From the NCBI GenBank assembly GCA_007132225.1, contig SLPB01000135.1, positions 1-41,062 on the forward strand: a stretch of 41,062 nucleotides of DNA. The letters are read 5' to 3'. Each line of letters opens with the position of its first letter. The first letter of the stretch is position 1. Under the pieces are notes generated by a model. The model was not told where the DNA came from and did no database searches. It saw nothing but the letters and a program-made list of their open reading frames with translations. This document shows, in pieces, positions 15,197-23,212 of the stretch. Both the position numbers and the translations under genes were made by a program. The DNA comes from Bacteroidales bacterium. Lineage in GTDB: Bacteria; Bacteroidota; Bacteroidia; Bacteroidales; PUMT01.

Positions 15197-16912
15197 TTAA
15201 TAATAAAACACTTTATCCAGCATGGTACCGGGCGATCCGACCTTTGCTCCACCAATAATCATCACGTGAGCTACGCCTTCTGAATCTATATAACTGATGC
15301 CACTTTGGTTGAAGAGATTACTTCCTCCCGTACCGAACAAAGTGTTGGAACCTGTTGCCCCGCCGAAAGAATCTATTGTACCATCTGGTTTGATACTAGC
15401 ATAGGCATTTTCACTAGATCCGCCGGTATTGCCGGTTAAACCGGAATATAATCCCGAAGAAACAAATAAACTTCCTCCTAATACCAGCGTACTGTGTTTG
15501 CTTCTTTCCTTGCCCAGTTCAGCGGGATTCAAAGTCCAGTCATCAATGTCACCGTTCCTGAGATTTATTTTAGAATAGAATATCTGTTTGGTCCCGGAAT
15601 TCCCTTCACCCGCATCAGGAAGTACAATTCCGGTTTCACCACCTACAGAATAGAGATACCCTCCAAATGCCACAAAGCCATGATGAGCTACTCCGTAAGG
15701 AAGTTCGGGTAAAGTTTCCCACTCCTCCAGTTGTCCGTCCTCCATTATTTTAGCTTTGTACACTTTAGACACGGGTTCATTGTCTGCGGTAGCACCCCCG
15801 GCTACATAAATTGTGCTCCTGAATATAACAGCTCCTCCGGAATGAACTGCCTGTGGTAATGCCCTGGCAGTTTCCCAGGCCTGCAATGTACCATCATCAT
15901 TTAAAACACCAATAGTGACATCAGATATCACATCGCCATAAGAATCCTTCCCGCCCAGCAAGTAAACATAACCGGAGCCATCCACTTTTGAGTTAAAGGG
16001 TGTCGCTGCTACTGAAGAATGAAATGAACGTGGTTCAGGTAAACTGGTTGTATTGCTCCAGGAACTTATTGTACCATTAGCGTTGATCAATCCGGAAAGG
16101 ACCTGATCTGATGCCTGACCATCACCGTCAATTCCTCCTGAAACAAATACGTATTGATTTATAACTTTGTTCATGTTTTCAACGGCAATTGATAAAGCCT
16201 GATGGCCACTTACACCATGGGGAAGTTCAGAGGTTTCAGTCCAGGTAATGGTTGAGGGACTAAATGTAGCAGCATCAGTCACTCTAAAGGGTATCTCACC
16301 GCTGATGCCGATTTCGGTTTTTACTACAACAGGGCCGTCTTTTGCTCCGCCCGGAACAGTAGTTACAATAAACTCATCAGTCCAGTCTTCTGCATCGGCA
16401 ATAGTTGCAGCGATGGTTCCTTCTGCCCCATCTGAAAATAATATTTCTCCCTGGCCCTGTATGTCACCAAAGGCTCTGCCTTCGATAATCACAGTGCTGC
16501 CAGCATTTCCTGAAGGCTTTGTTGCACTGTTTATAAAAGAAAGCTCAGGCTCAATTGCTTTAAATACATTATTCAGTACTGCTTTGCCACCACCAGGGTT
16601 TTCAACTTCTACAGACAACAACGTGTTTGCAGTTATTCCCGAGGGTACTTTTGCATAAATTACAGAACCCGACAGAGTTTCGACATCGGTAGAGGCTTTG
16701 CCTCCTATATAGACAACCGCACCGGCTTTAAAATTGGTGCCGGTTATTGTAAGTTCGGTATTAATGGTTCCTTCTTCGGGTGTTACACTGGCAATGGTGG
16801 GTATCTCAGAAAGTGGTAAAGAATCATTATCTTTCTTGCAACCAGCATGAAGTATAATAATAACAATCAGAGTTAAAGAGAAAAGTCCTTTTATAACGGC
16901 ACTTGATTTCAT
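15197..16912 (-). CDS. Surface lipoprotein with two IPT/TIG domains and a kelch-type propeller
   Basis: 571 residues. A lipoprotein leader ends at LHAGC, making Cys25 the lipidated residue, followed by KKDND, an acidic stretch of the kind linked to surface export in Bacteroidota. Residues about 38-118 and 120-213 are IPT/TIG immunoglobulin-like domains (ASVTPEEGTINTELTITGTNF; SGNAGSTVIIEGRAFG). From about 225 to the end there are repeated kelch-like blades: YVFVSGGIDGDG, YVYLLGGKDSYG, IYVAGGATADNE, YLYSVGGETGIV, LFVSSGLYSG, HVMIIGGAKVG. A carbohydrate- or protein-binding role is inferred. No enzyme motif is visible. No SusCD partner is close. Confidence 0.88.
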   Translation of the reverse strand: MKSSAVIKGLFSLTLIVIIILHAGCKKDNDSLPLSEIPTIASVTPEEGTINTELTITGTNFKAGAVVYIGGKASTDVETLSGSVIYAKVPSGITANTLLSVEVENPGGGKAVLNNVFKAIEPELSFINSATKPSGNAGSTVIIEGRAFGDIQGQGEILFSDGAEGTIAATIADAEDWTDEFIVTTVPGGAKDGPVVVKTEIGISGEIPFRVTDAATFSPSTITWTETSELPHGVSGHQALSIAVENMNKVINQYVFVSGGIDGDGQASDQVLSGLINANGTISSWSNTTSLPEPRSFHSSVAATPFNSKVDGSGYVYLLGGKDSYGDVISDVTIGVLNDDGTLQAWETARALPQAVHSGGAVIFRSTIYVAGGATADNEPVSKVYKAKIMEDGQLEEWETLPELPYGVAHHGFVAFGGYLYSVGGETGIVLPDAGEGNSGTKQIFYSKINLRNGDIDDWTLNPAELGKERSKHSTLVLGGSLFVSSGLYSGLTGNTGGSSENAYASIKPDGTIDSFGGATGSNTLFGTGGSNLFNQSGISYIDSEGVAHVMIIGGAKVGSPGTMLDKVFYY

Positions 16913-17133
16913 AAATATAGGTTTAGTTATTAATTAGTTGGGCTGGGGGATCTTACCATGACAATATTTTGACTTAGTCGATCTCACATGCAATTCATTT
17001 TTCATTGATCAATAATCATCAGATGTGACATTACTTACCTTATCATCTCCTATCTGTCAATATGACGGCATCAGGAATGAAAAGGTTGGAATCCGGAAAA
17101 AATAAATTAATGCTGATCTTGTCTCTGGGAGAA

Positions 17134-19689
17134 TCAGGGAACCATTTTCAATTCGGCAGTTGATCTCAGGCTCTCCTGGTCACCGGCATATGCAATCATT
17201 TTTATTGTGGTGGTTTTATCGACCAGGAATGGCTCTTTGTAAACCGGTGAATTCCTGTCCGGCTCCTCACCATTAAGAGTGTAATGGATCCTTGCTCCTT
17301 CAGTGTCACATTTAATTGCCACTGTTGTTTGTCCGGTGAATATTTTCTCAGTATTGGTAATGTAGGGTGTGGCAACAAATAAGTCATATTCGTTTATCTG
17401 CGGATGATCACTATCAGCAGCCCATTGCTTGTTTGGTGCTTCTCCCATTTCAAGAACAAGTTCACCTCCCCGGACTAATTCGGAATGGCTGAACCAAAAT
17501 TTATTCAGGGCATTTCCGTTAAGCCTGGCAGATTGTATATATCTGTTTTTTGGCGAGAAATTTTCTGAACGAATGACAAACTCTTGCCCCGGGTAATATT
17601 CCGGATCAAGCTCGATAGTGATCTTTTCGAAAATGGGTGAGGCAATTTCGTAAGCAGGATTGATTCCTGAACCTCCATCCATCTGGAAAAGGCCCATGGC
17701 ACTCATTACATACCAGGCTCCCATTTGACCCTGGTCTTCATCCCCGGGATAACCATCAACCGGGCCTGTACCGTAATAGTTGTCCAGTATTTCCCGAACC
17801 CATTTTTGAGTCAGCCATGGTTTGCCGGAATAGTTGAAAAGCCAGGCTGCCTGCATATTGGGTTGATTACTGTGATTAACAAAGTTGCTGACAAAGATGG
17901 GGCGTGATTGCTTAAAGCCTTCATCCAGCCGGGTGTTGAACAACTCCTTGCCCATAAGGTCTATAAGTCCTTTCAGGTCGTGGGGGACAAACCAGGTAAA
18001 TTGCCATGCATTGCCCTCGACATAATGTCTTGTAGGAAATGCATCTTCTTTTCCTTCAGCTCTAAGGGTGGGATCAAAACTCTCCCATGGGCCGCCTTCC
18101 TCTTTGGGCCTGATATATTTGGATGACGGATCAAAAACATTACGGTAATTCTGTGATCTTCTCATGAAATAGTAATAATCATCTTCTTTGCCCAGTGCTT
18201 TTGCAAGCTGGCCAACACACCAGTCATTAAATGAGTAATCAAGTGTATTGGAGACACGTCCGGTGTTGGACGGAACATACCCCATCCGCATATATTCCGG
18301 CAAATCACGGTTTCCAACATATCCGCCACAGGGATGTGGCTGACCCGGGGTAGTCTGAATTTCCTTCATCGCCTTGTAAGCCTTTTCGATATCAAAATCC
18401 CTGATCCCTTTCAGGTAGGCATTTGATATAAGAGGTATCTCATGCTCTCCCGTCATTATCCCGGAGTATTTTAACCCGCCAGGCCCCCTGTTGAGCCATC
18501 CGCCGTCATCGTACAACTGGAGCAGGGACTTTGCCCATTTAGAAGCCAGGTCGGGATTAACCAGGGACCAGAGCTGATTAAGGTTCCAGAAAGTCATCCA
18601 AAAAGCATCACAACCATAAACAGGCTCCTGGGGATCGGGAAGCTGTTTTATTTGATCACAGGCATCCATATATTTTCCGTTGACATCACTGAAAATGGTA
18701 CGGGAACAGTAGGAGCGGTAAAGATTTGTATAGAATTTCACCTTGTCCTGTTCACTCCCACCCTCGATTTTGATTTTACTTAAAAGTTTATTCCAGGTCT
18801 CCCTTGCATTTTGATGAACTGCGTCAAAATCCCAGCCAAAAGGATCCATCTCTGTTTCAAGGTTGAGCCGTGCCTGGTCAGTGCTGACGTAGGAAATCCC
18901 TGTTTTCACAAGGATTGCTTCGTTGCGGGAGGTCCGAAAATTGAGGGAGGCGCCGATATCAGTATGAATATCAACATGAACAGAATCTATATTATGGTAA
19001 ATATTATTTTCTTCCCACCCATCCATTGATTCTATAGGTTTATTAAAACGGCTCACAAAGTGGATGGTGTAATTGTTCCATCTGTCGATCCGGTGAACGT
19101 ATCCAGCTATTTCGGTATCACTTACTTTACGGATGGAAGCTTCTATAATCTCAGGCCTTCTGGCTTCCTCAGGCACATTAAGGTTGTAAATAATCCTTGC
19201 AGAACTGCTTTCGGGGAATGTGTATCGCTGAAAGCCACAACGGGTTGTTGAGGTTAATTCTGCCTTAATGTTATAATCGTCAAGTATAACAGAGTAATAA
19301 CCTGTAGATGCTGATGCGCTGCCCGGTTGAACCCTTGAACGATAACCACCATCGGGATTATCATGAGTTCCCGGCTGGATCTGCAACTCACCGGTAACGG
19401 GCAACATCAGAAAGCTGTTCATCATCCATGAGTGAACATGTCCAAAACCGGAAATGCTGTTAATAGTATCTTCATACCCGGCATTAAAAGCCCAGTCGTC
19501 AACATTATTGGGACTCAGCTTGACCATTCCAAAAGGCATGGCAGGACCCGGGAACAACATCCAGCGGGAAACAGAGGTGCCAATAAAGGGGTCCACATAA
19601 TCAACAGGTTCCTGACTGATTACTGGCGGGGTGGAGAGAATAAGGACAAGCAAAAGGATCACTGAAAGAGGAGATTTTATAGTATTCAT
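17134..19689 (-). CDS. GH92 alpha-mannosidase with C-terminal chitobiase-like domain
   Basis: 851 residues. A signal peptide (to about residue 25, VISQ) precedes the GH92 N-domain YVDPFIGT...FPGPAMPFGMVKLSPN. The catalytic (alpha/alpha)6 domain runs to about 760 and includes GCDAFWMTFWNLNQLWSLVNP, NHSNQPNMQAAWLFN and the metal/acid segment DGYPGDEDQGQMGAWYVMSA. GH92 enzymes are calcium-dependent exo-alpha-mannosidases acting on N-glycan or fungal mannan. After it, about 785-848, comes a chitobiase/beta-hexosaminidase C-terminal-like domain (IHYTLNGEEPDRNSPVYKEP, TTIKMIAYAGDQESL). It is periplasmic or exported. It stands without SusC/D neighbours, unlike many GH92 genes in polysaccharide loci. 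Linkage specificity cannot be read from the sequence. Confidence 0.95.
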   Translation of the reverse strand: MNTIKSPLSVILLLVLILSTPPVISQEPVDYVDPFIGTSVSRWMLFPGPAMPFGMVKLSPNNVDDWAFNAGYEDTINSISGFGHVHSWMMNSFLMLPVTGELQIQPGTHDNPDGGYRSRVQPGSASASTGYYSVILDDYNIKAELTSTTRCGFQRYTFPESSSARIIYNLNVPEEARRPEIIEASIRKVSDTEIAGYVHRIDRWNNYTIHFVSRFNKPIESMDGWEENNIYHNIDSVHVDIHTDIGASLNFRTSRNEAILVKTGISYVSTDQARLNLETEMDPFGWDFDAVHQNARETWNKLLSKIKIEGGSEQDKVKFYTNLYRSYCSRTIFSDVNGKYMDACDQIKQLPDPQEPVYGCDAFWMTFWNLNQLWSLVNPDLASKWAKSLLQLYDDGGWLNRGPGGLKYSGIMTGEHEIPLISNAYLKGIRDFDIEKAYKAMKEIQTTPGQPHPCGGYVGNRDLPEYMRMGYVPSNTGRVSNTLDYSFNDWCVGQLAKALGKEDDYYYFMRRSQNYRNVFDPSSKYIRPKEEGGPWESFDPTLRAEGKEDAFPTRHYVEGNAWQFTWFVPHDLKGLIDLMGKELFNTRLDEGFKQSRPIFVSNFVNHSNQPNMQAAWLFNYSGKPWLTQKWVREILDNYYGTGPVDGYPGDEDQGQMGAWYVMSAMGLFQMDGGSGINPAYEIASPIFEKITIELDPEYYPGQEFVIRSENFSPKNRYIQSARLNGNALNKFWFSHSELVRGGELVLEMGEAPNKQWAADSDHPQINEYDLFVATPYITNTEKIFTGQTTVAIKCDTEGARIHYTLNGEEPDRNSPVYKEPFLVDKTTTIKMIAYAGDQESLRSTAELKMVP

Positions 19690-19782
19690 TTCTACGTGTT
19701 AGTTTGTATATATTTCAGGTACAATTATTACCCGGGTGAAATATTAAAGTGAGATTAGTATATTTATTTGCAGGGTTGATTT

Positions 19783-19857
19783 CCAGAAAAATCTGATTAA
19801 TATAATCTGACTCCAGCAAAACAGGTTAATCTTAGGCCCCGAAAAACAGCTTAATCT
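19783..19857. repeat. Degenerate direct repeats upstream of the GH92 gene
   Basis: AAACAGGTTAATCT at 19818-19831 and AAACAGCTTAATCT at 19844-19857 differ by one base and are 26 apart. Weaker copies precede them (AATCTGATTAAT near 19790, ATAATCTGAC near 19803). They fall in the 592-base divergent gap 19690-20281. They could be regulator sites or decayed sequence. No gene was seen in the gap. Confidence 0.35.
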
Positions 19858-20074
19858 GACCCATGTAAAACAAGATTTTCTAACAATCCTGCGTAAGCAA
19901 ATATATTTATCAAAATTTAAAAAACCTAATACTACTCCCCTGCTATTCTATGTAAGTCAAGCCTGCATCATAAGAAATCCTTCCTGTTACAATAAGCAGT
20001 CCCCCCTGATCCGTTCATTAATTATCATTCCTGCTTTTATCATTGCTAAATTTTTATTAGGTTTGTTAGCCCGT

Positions 20075-20106
20075 TTAAACACCTGTCCGGATTAACAGGT
20101 GTTTAA
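20075..20106. terminator. 12-bp perfect stem-loop between divergent genes
   Basis: TTAAACACCTGT at 20075-20086 pairs perfectly with ACAGGTGTTTAA at 20095-20106 around an 8-base loop. There is no U-tract after it, so it may be an operator or RNA structure rather than a terminator. It lies about 175 bases before the FISUMP gene. TTACTTTG at 20166-20173 is close to a -7 element for that gene. Confidence 0.4.
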
Positions 20107-20281
20107 CCACACCCTAAGCACTGAGTACTGAAAGCGAGGGAATTAATTGTTTTTCAGCAGATAAATTACTTTGCATTCTGAACATAGTACACCGATAATA
20201 ATATAACAGGGAAAAGTACATATAAAAACAGAACGGTAACCGGAAAGCCAGATAAAGAGAGCAGGAAAAAAACAGTAATCA

Positions 20282-20941
20282 ATGAAAAACAACCTAATTT
20301 CAACAGGACTTCTTCTAGCATTATTTTTGGTTATTACCGCTTTTGGCGGCAACGTCAAAGACCACGATGGAAATTCTTACAAAATTGTTAAAATAGGCGG
20401 CCAGGAGTGGATGGCCGAAAATCTGAATGTGAGCACTTTTCGTAACGGCGATTCCATATCCGAAGCTAAAACCTGGAGAGAATGGGAAAGAGCGGGCGTG
20501 GAAGGCAGACCGGCATGGTCCTATTACGATAACGACCCTGCTAACGGCAAAAAATATGGCAGGCTCTACAACTGGTATGCTATAAATGACCCCAGGGGCC
20601 TGGCACCGGAAGGCTGGAAAATACCAACTGACGCCGATTGGTCGCAGTTAACAGACTTTTTAGGGGGGCATTCAGCTGCAGGCTCAAAAATGAAAAGTTC
20701 AGGCGGCTGGGATAAAAACGGCAACGGTACCAACGATAGTGGTTTTTCAGCACTTCCCGGGGGACTGCGGTACAGCTATGGAGAATTCAAGTACCTGGGA
20801 GAGTATGGTTACTGGCTTAGTTCTGAGGAGTATACTAAAAACAGTGCACAAGCCCGCTTCCTGGTATACCGGAATAATGGTATCGGAAGATTCTACCTAA
20901 CCAAGGGAAAGGGATTTTCGGTTCGCTGTATCCGGGATTAG
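20282..20941 (+). CDS. Secreted FISUMP-domain protein
   Basis: 219 residues: a signal peptide (MKNNLISTGLLLALFLVITA, cleavage near FGG), then one Fibrobacter succinogenes major paralogous domain. Signatures are VKDHDGNSYKIVKIGGQEWMAENL split over residues about 27-50, then GRLYNWYAIND, APEGWKIPTDADWSQL, and near the end YWLSSEEY and FSVRCIRD. The fold resembles formylglycine-enzyme/lectin-type domains and the proteins are exported. The molecular role is not known. The next gene starts 24 bases after its stop, so the two are probably co-transcribed. Confidence 0.92.
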   Translation: MKNNLISTGLLLALFLVITAFGGNVKDHDGNSYKIVKIGGQEWMAENLNVSTFRNGDSISEAKTWREWERAGVEGRPAWSYYDNDPANGKKYGRLYNWYAINDPRGLAPEGWKIPTDADWSQLTDFLGGHSAAGSKMKSSGGWDKNGNGTNDSGFSALPGGLRYSYGEFKYLGEYGYWLSSEEYTKNSAQARFLVYRNNGIGRFYLTKGKGFSVRCIRD

Positions 20942-20965
20942 GTGTAACGTTAAAAAATATTGACA

Positions 20966-22249
20966 ATGAACAGAAGAATTTTTTTCGGAAAATCCTTGCT
21001 GGCTACAGCTGCATTCTCCAGCTCATTCTATGTTAAATCACATACAGTCAACCACAAGCTAAAAGTAGGATTAATCGGGGCCGGCTGGTATGGAATGGTC
21101 ATCAGCGAGGCGGCACTAAAAGTTGGCGGACTTGAAATTGCAGGAGTCTGCGACGTAGATAGCGAGAACCTCAGGAAAAGCTCGGATAAGCTGGAAAAAC
21201 TGCAGGGTACCAGGCCCGCAACTTTTAAGTATTACCAGGATCTGCTCAACATGAAAGGGCTTGAAGCAGTTTTTATCGCAACACCACCCCAGTGGCATGC
21301 TCTTCAGTTTATTGCTGCCTGTGAAAAAGGTCTTGATATTTTTTGTGAAAAGCCTTTATCATATGATCCCCGGGAAGGCCGTGCAATGTTAAAAGCAGCT
21401 GAAAAGGCAGGAAATATTGTGCAAATAGGGTTTCAGCGCCGCCAGAGCAAGGCTTTTAAATATGCCAGACAATATATTAATGAAGGCAGGGCAGGAAATA
21501 TTCATCAGGTTGTTGCTCAGATCCACTACCGGCCCGATCCGGGAGACAACACAATACAGGAACCACCTGCCTCTCTCGATTGGGACGAGTGGTGCGGCCC
21601 TGCCCCCAAACTGGATTACAGGCCCAGCATAGGTCACCTGAAATGGCGCCTGGAAAAGGAATATGGAAATGGTCATCTTGTTGACTGGGGTATACATCAT
21701 ATCGATATAATCCGGCAAATTTTGGATGAGGGTATCCCTTCCGAGTTTAAAACAACAGGTGGGATATATGCCCTGAAGGACAGGATTACAACTCCCGATA
21801 CTCTTACAGCAAACATGGCTTTTGGAAAAGTCCCGGTCGAGTGGAGGCATCGTTTATGGGGTACAGGTGATCCGAACCCGGAGTTCAACAATGGCATTTT
21901 TTTCCATGGTGAAAAATCAACGGTTTTTGTATCCGACACAAAATTTATTGTAATACCTTTCGGTAAAGACACCGGGAGAACAGAAAAGACAATAAGTACG
22001 GAAGGGGGAATGCAGGAACTTCACATGGCTGACTTTATGGATGCAGTGAGGCACAAGGATCCCCAAAGAATAAGTTGCACCGTTAAAGATGCTCTTGCCT
22101 CAACCACCGCGGTGCAACTGGCGATGATAGCCTACGATACCGCCAGCATAGTTAAATGGGACAACCAAAAGCAAGCAATCATTGATAATCCCGGGGCTGA
22201 GAGATTAATGAAAAGAGAATACAGGAAAGGGTGGCAGCACCCGGGATAA
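20966..22249 (+). CDS. Gfo/Idh/MocA family oxidoreductase, Tat-exported
   Basis: 427 residues from the ATG at 20966; a TTG two codons earlier is less likely. MNRRIFFGKSLLATAAF is a twin-arginine leader, so the folded NAD(P)-bound enzyme is exported. The nucleotide fold starts LKVGLIGAGWYGMV. The family's EKP motif is present as FCEKPLSYDPREGRAML at about 121, and the C-terminal domain has WDEWCGPAP, HLVDWGIHHIDIIRQ and FHGEKSTVFV. Members oxidise or epimerise sugars, and exported ones often process glycans by keto-sugar steps. The substrate is unknown. It follows the FISUMP gene at 24 bases and ends 58 bases before the next promoter. Confidence 0.92.
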   Translation: MNRRIFFGKSLLATAAFSSSFYVKSHTVNHKLKVGLIGAGWYGMVISEAALKVGGLEIAGVCDVDSENLRKSSDKLEKLQGTRPATFKYYQDLLNMKGLEAVFIATPPQWHALQFIAACEKGLDIFCEKPLSYDPREGRAMLKAAEKAGNIVQIGFQRRQSKAFKYARQYINEGRAGNIHQVVAQIHYRPDPGDNTIQEPPASLDWDEWCGPAPKLDYRPSIGHLKWRLEKEYGNGHLVDWGIHHIDIIRQILDEGIPSEFKTTGGIYALKDRITTPDTLTANMAFGKVPVEWRHRLWGTGDPNPEFNNGIFFHGEKSTVFVSDTKFIVIPFGKDTGRTEKTISTEGGMQELHMADFMDAVRHKDPQRISCTVKDALASTTAVQLAMIAYDTASIVKWDNQKQAIIDNPGAERLMKREYRKGWQHPG

Positions 22250-22307
22250 TGCAAAATCCCATCCGGCAGCTTCTTCCCTTAGAAGGAAATTATAACCAAA
22301 ATTTAAT

Positions 22308-22315
22308 TAACTTTG
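22308..22315 (+). promoter_or_regulatory. -7 promoter element of the TPP-riboswitch transcript
   Basis: TAACTTTG is an exact TAnnTTTG match whose start point (about 22322) falls right at the base of the riboswitch. A 14-base perfect palindrome, GCATTTGCAAATGC (22315-22328), overlaps the expected start site. No clear -33 TTG is at 20 bases. Confidence 0.5.
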
Positions 22316-22321
22316 CATTTG

Positions 22322-22405
22322 CAAATGCACGGGGTGCCAACTGTAAAGCTGGACTGAGATTATACCCGATACCTGATTTGGATAATGCCAACGTAGGGAT
22401 GCAGT
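22322..22405 (+). ncRNA. TPP (thiamin pyrophosphate) riboswitch
   Basis: The conserved THI-box core is nearly complete. GGGGTGCC is at 22331-22338 and CTGAGATTATACCC at 22354-22367. Then comes CTGATTTGGATAATGCCA at 22373-22390, followed by ACGTAGGGA. P1 can close with TGCA at 22326-22329 against TGCA at 22400-22403, and P3 with CCA/TGG around the variable loop. These are the pyrimidine- and pyrophosphate-sensing helices of the class. It governs the methyltransferase/AIRS-like/ThiE-like genes that start 88 bases later. A terminator hairpin follows, so TPP binding probably reduces transcription. Confidence 0.95.
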
Positions 22406-22413
22406 ATTAAAAT

Positions 22414-22470
22414 ATTCCATTTTGTACTTCATTCTTTTGGCACGCCAATTCGAATGGAGTTTTTTTATTT
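22414..22470 (+). terminator. Attenuator terminator after the TPP riboswitch
   Basis: ATTCCATT at 22414-22421 pairs with AATGGAGT at 22453-22460 (8 bp, one G-U). An inner hairpin TTGGC/GCCAA sits at 22437-22448. A T-rich tract (TTTTTTATTTTATT) follows directly. The 3' arm and T-tract overlap a possible ATG at 22454, which argues that translation really starts at 22493. An anti-terminator pairing with the riboswitch was not worked out. Confidence 0.6.
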
Positions 22471-22492
22471 TATTCAAATAACAGAATGGGAA

Positions 22493-23212
22493 ATGGAACT
22501 GGAAAAAAAATATTTTGAATTAACCCAAAGTCCGCGAAACTGGCAGGACAGGCCCGAATGGTTTTTTAACCGTGAGCATACCGACACCTACGAACAGTGG
22601 TATGAAGGGAGGTACAAACGAGCTGAAATATGGCAGAAAAAAGTAATGGAGCAGCTGGTATCAAAAGACAAACGTATAAAAACACTGCTTGAATTCGGCT
22701 GCGGAACAACCCGGTTTACAAGGTGGTGGAAGGAAATAGGGATTGAGGCAACCGGCGGGGACATCTCACCCCTGATGTTGTCACAGGCTATAGACCTGTT
22801 TGATGGAGACCTCGTGATGGCAGACTCGCACCATATGCCTTTTAAGGACCACACTTTTGATTCTTTGGCTTTTATAACCACATTCGAATACTACAAGGAC
22901 CCGGTAAAAGTTATACGGGAAGCGGCAAGGGTTGCCAGGTATGGGATTGCACTGGGTATGATGAACAGGAACTCTCCCAAAGTGGTAAGAAGGCGTGTCC
23001 AGCAGATGTTCGGAAAAAATCCGTTTTATATCACCGCCACTTTCTATACTCCGAAAAAATTAACAGAGATAATTAACCATGCTTTACAGGGCAGATCATA
23101 TTCGATTGAATGGTCGTGCACAGGACTGCCCGGCTGGTTCCCCATACAACAGTGGGGCTTGCCTTATGGTGATTTTTTTGGAATGTATGTGAAAATAAAT
23201 GATGTTGAGTGA
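22493..23212 (+). CDS. SAM-dependent class I methyltransferase in a TPP-regulated operon
   Basis: 239 residues from ATG at 22493. A start at 22454 would add 13 residues but lies within the terminator stem. Motif I is LLEFGCGTTRFTRWW, followed by the acidic strand end GGDISPLML, motif IV-like AFITTFEYYKDPVKVIREAA and a Methyltransf_11-type organisation. The N-terminal third is rich in Trp and charged residues (WQDRPEWFF, YEQWYEGRYKRAEIWQ) and may bind substrate. The class is clear and the substrate is not. It is the first gene after the TPP riboswitch, and its stop overlaps the next start (TGATG), implying linked expression with a thiamin-related function. A Trm112-like partner is encoded downstream. 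Confidence 0.88.
   Translation: MELEKKYFELTQSPRNWQDRPEWFFNREHTDTYEQWYEGRYKRAEIWQKKVMEQLVSKDKRIKTLLEFGCGTTRFTRWWKEIGIEATGGDISPLMLSQAIDLFDGDLVMADSHHMPFKDHTFDSLAFITTFEYYKDPVKVIREAARVARYGIALGMMNRNSPKVVRRRVQQMFGKNPFYITATFYTPKKLTEIINHALQGRSYSIEWSCTGLPGWFPIQQWGLPYGDFFGMYVKINDVE

Noticed and set aside
17134-20941. A polysaccharide utilisation locus around GH92
   Set aside because: No SusC/SusD pair, sulfatase or sugar-sensing regulator is present in the region.
22454-22492. ATG at 22454 as methyltransferase start
   Set aside because: It lies within the terminator stem and T-tract; family-like sequence begins after 22493.
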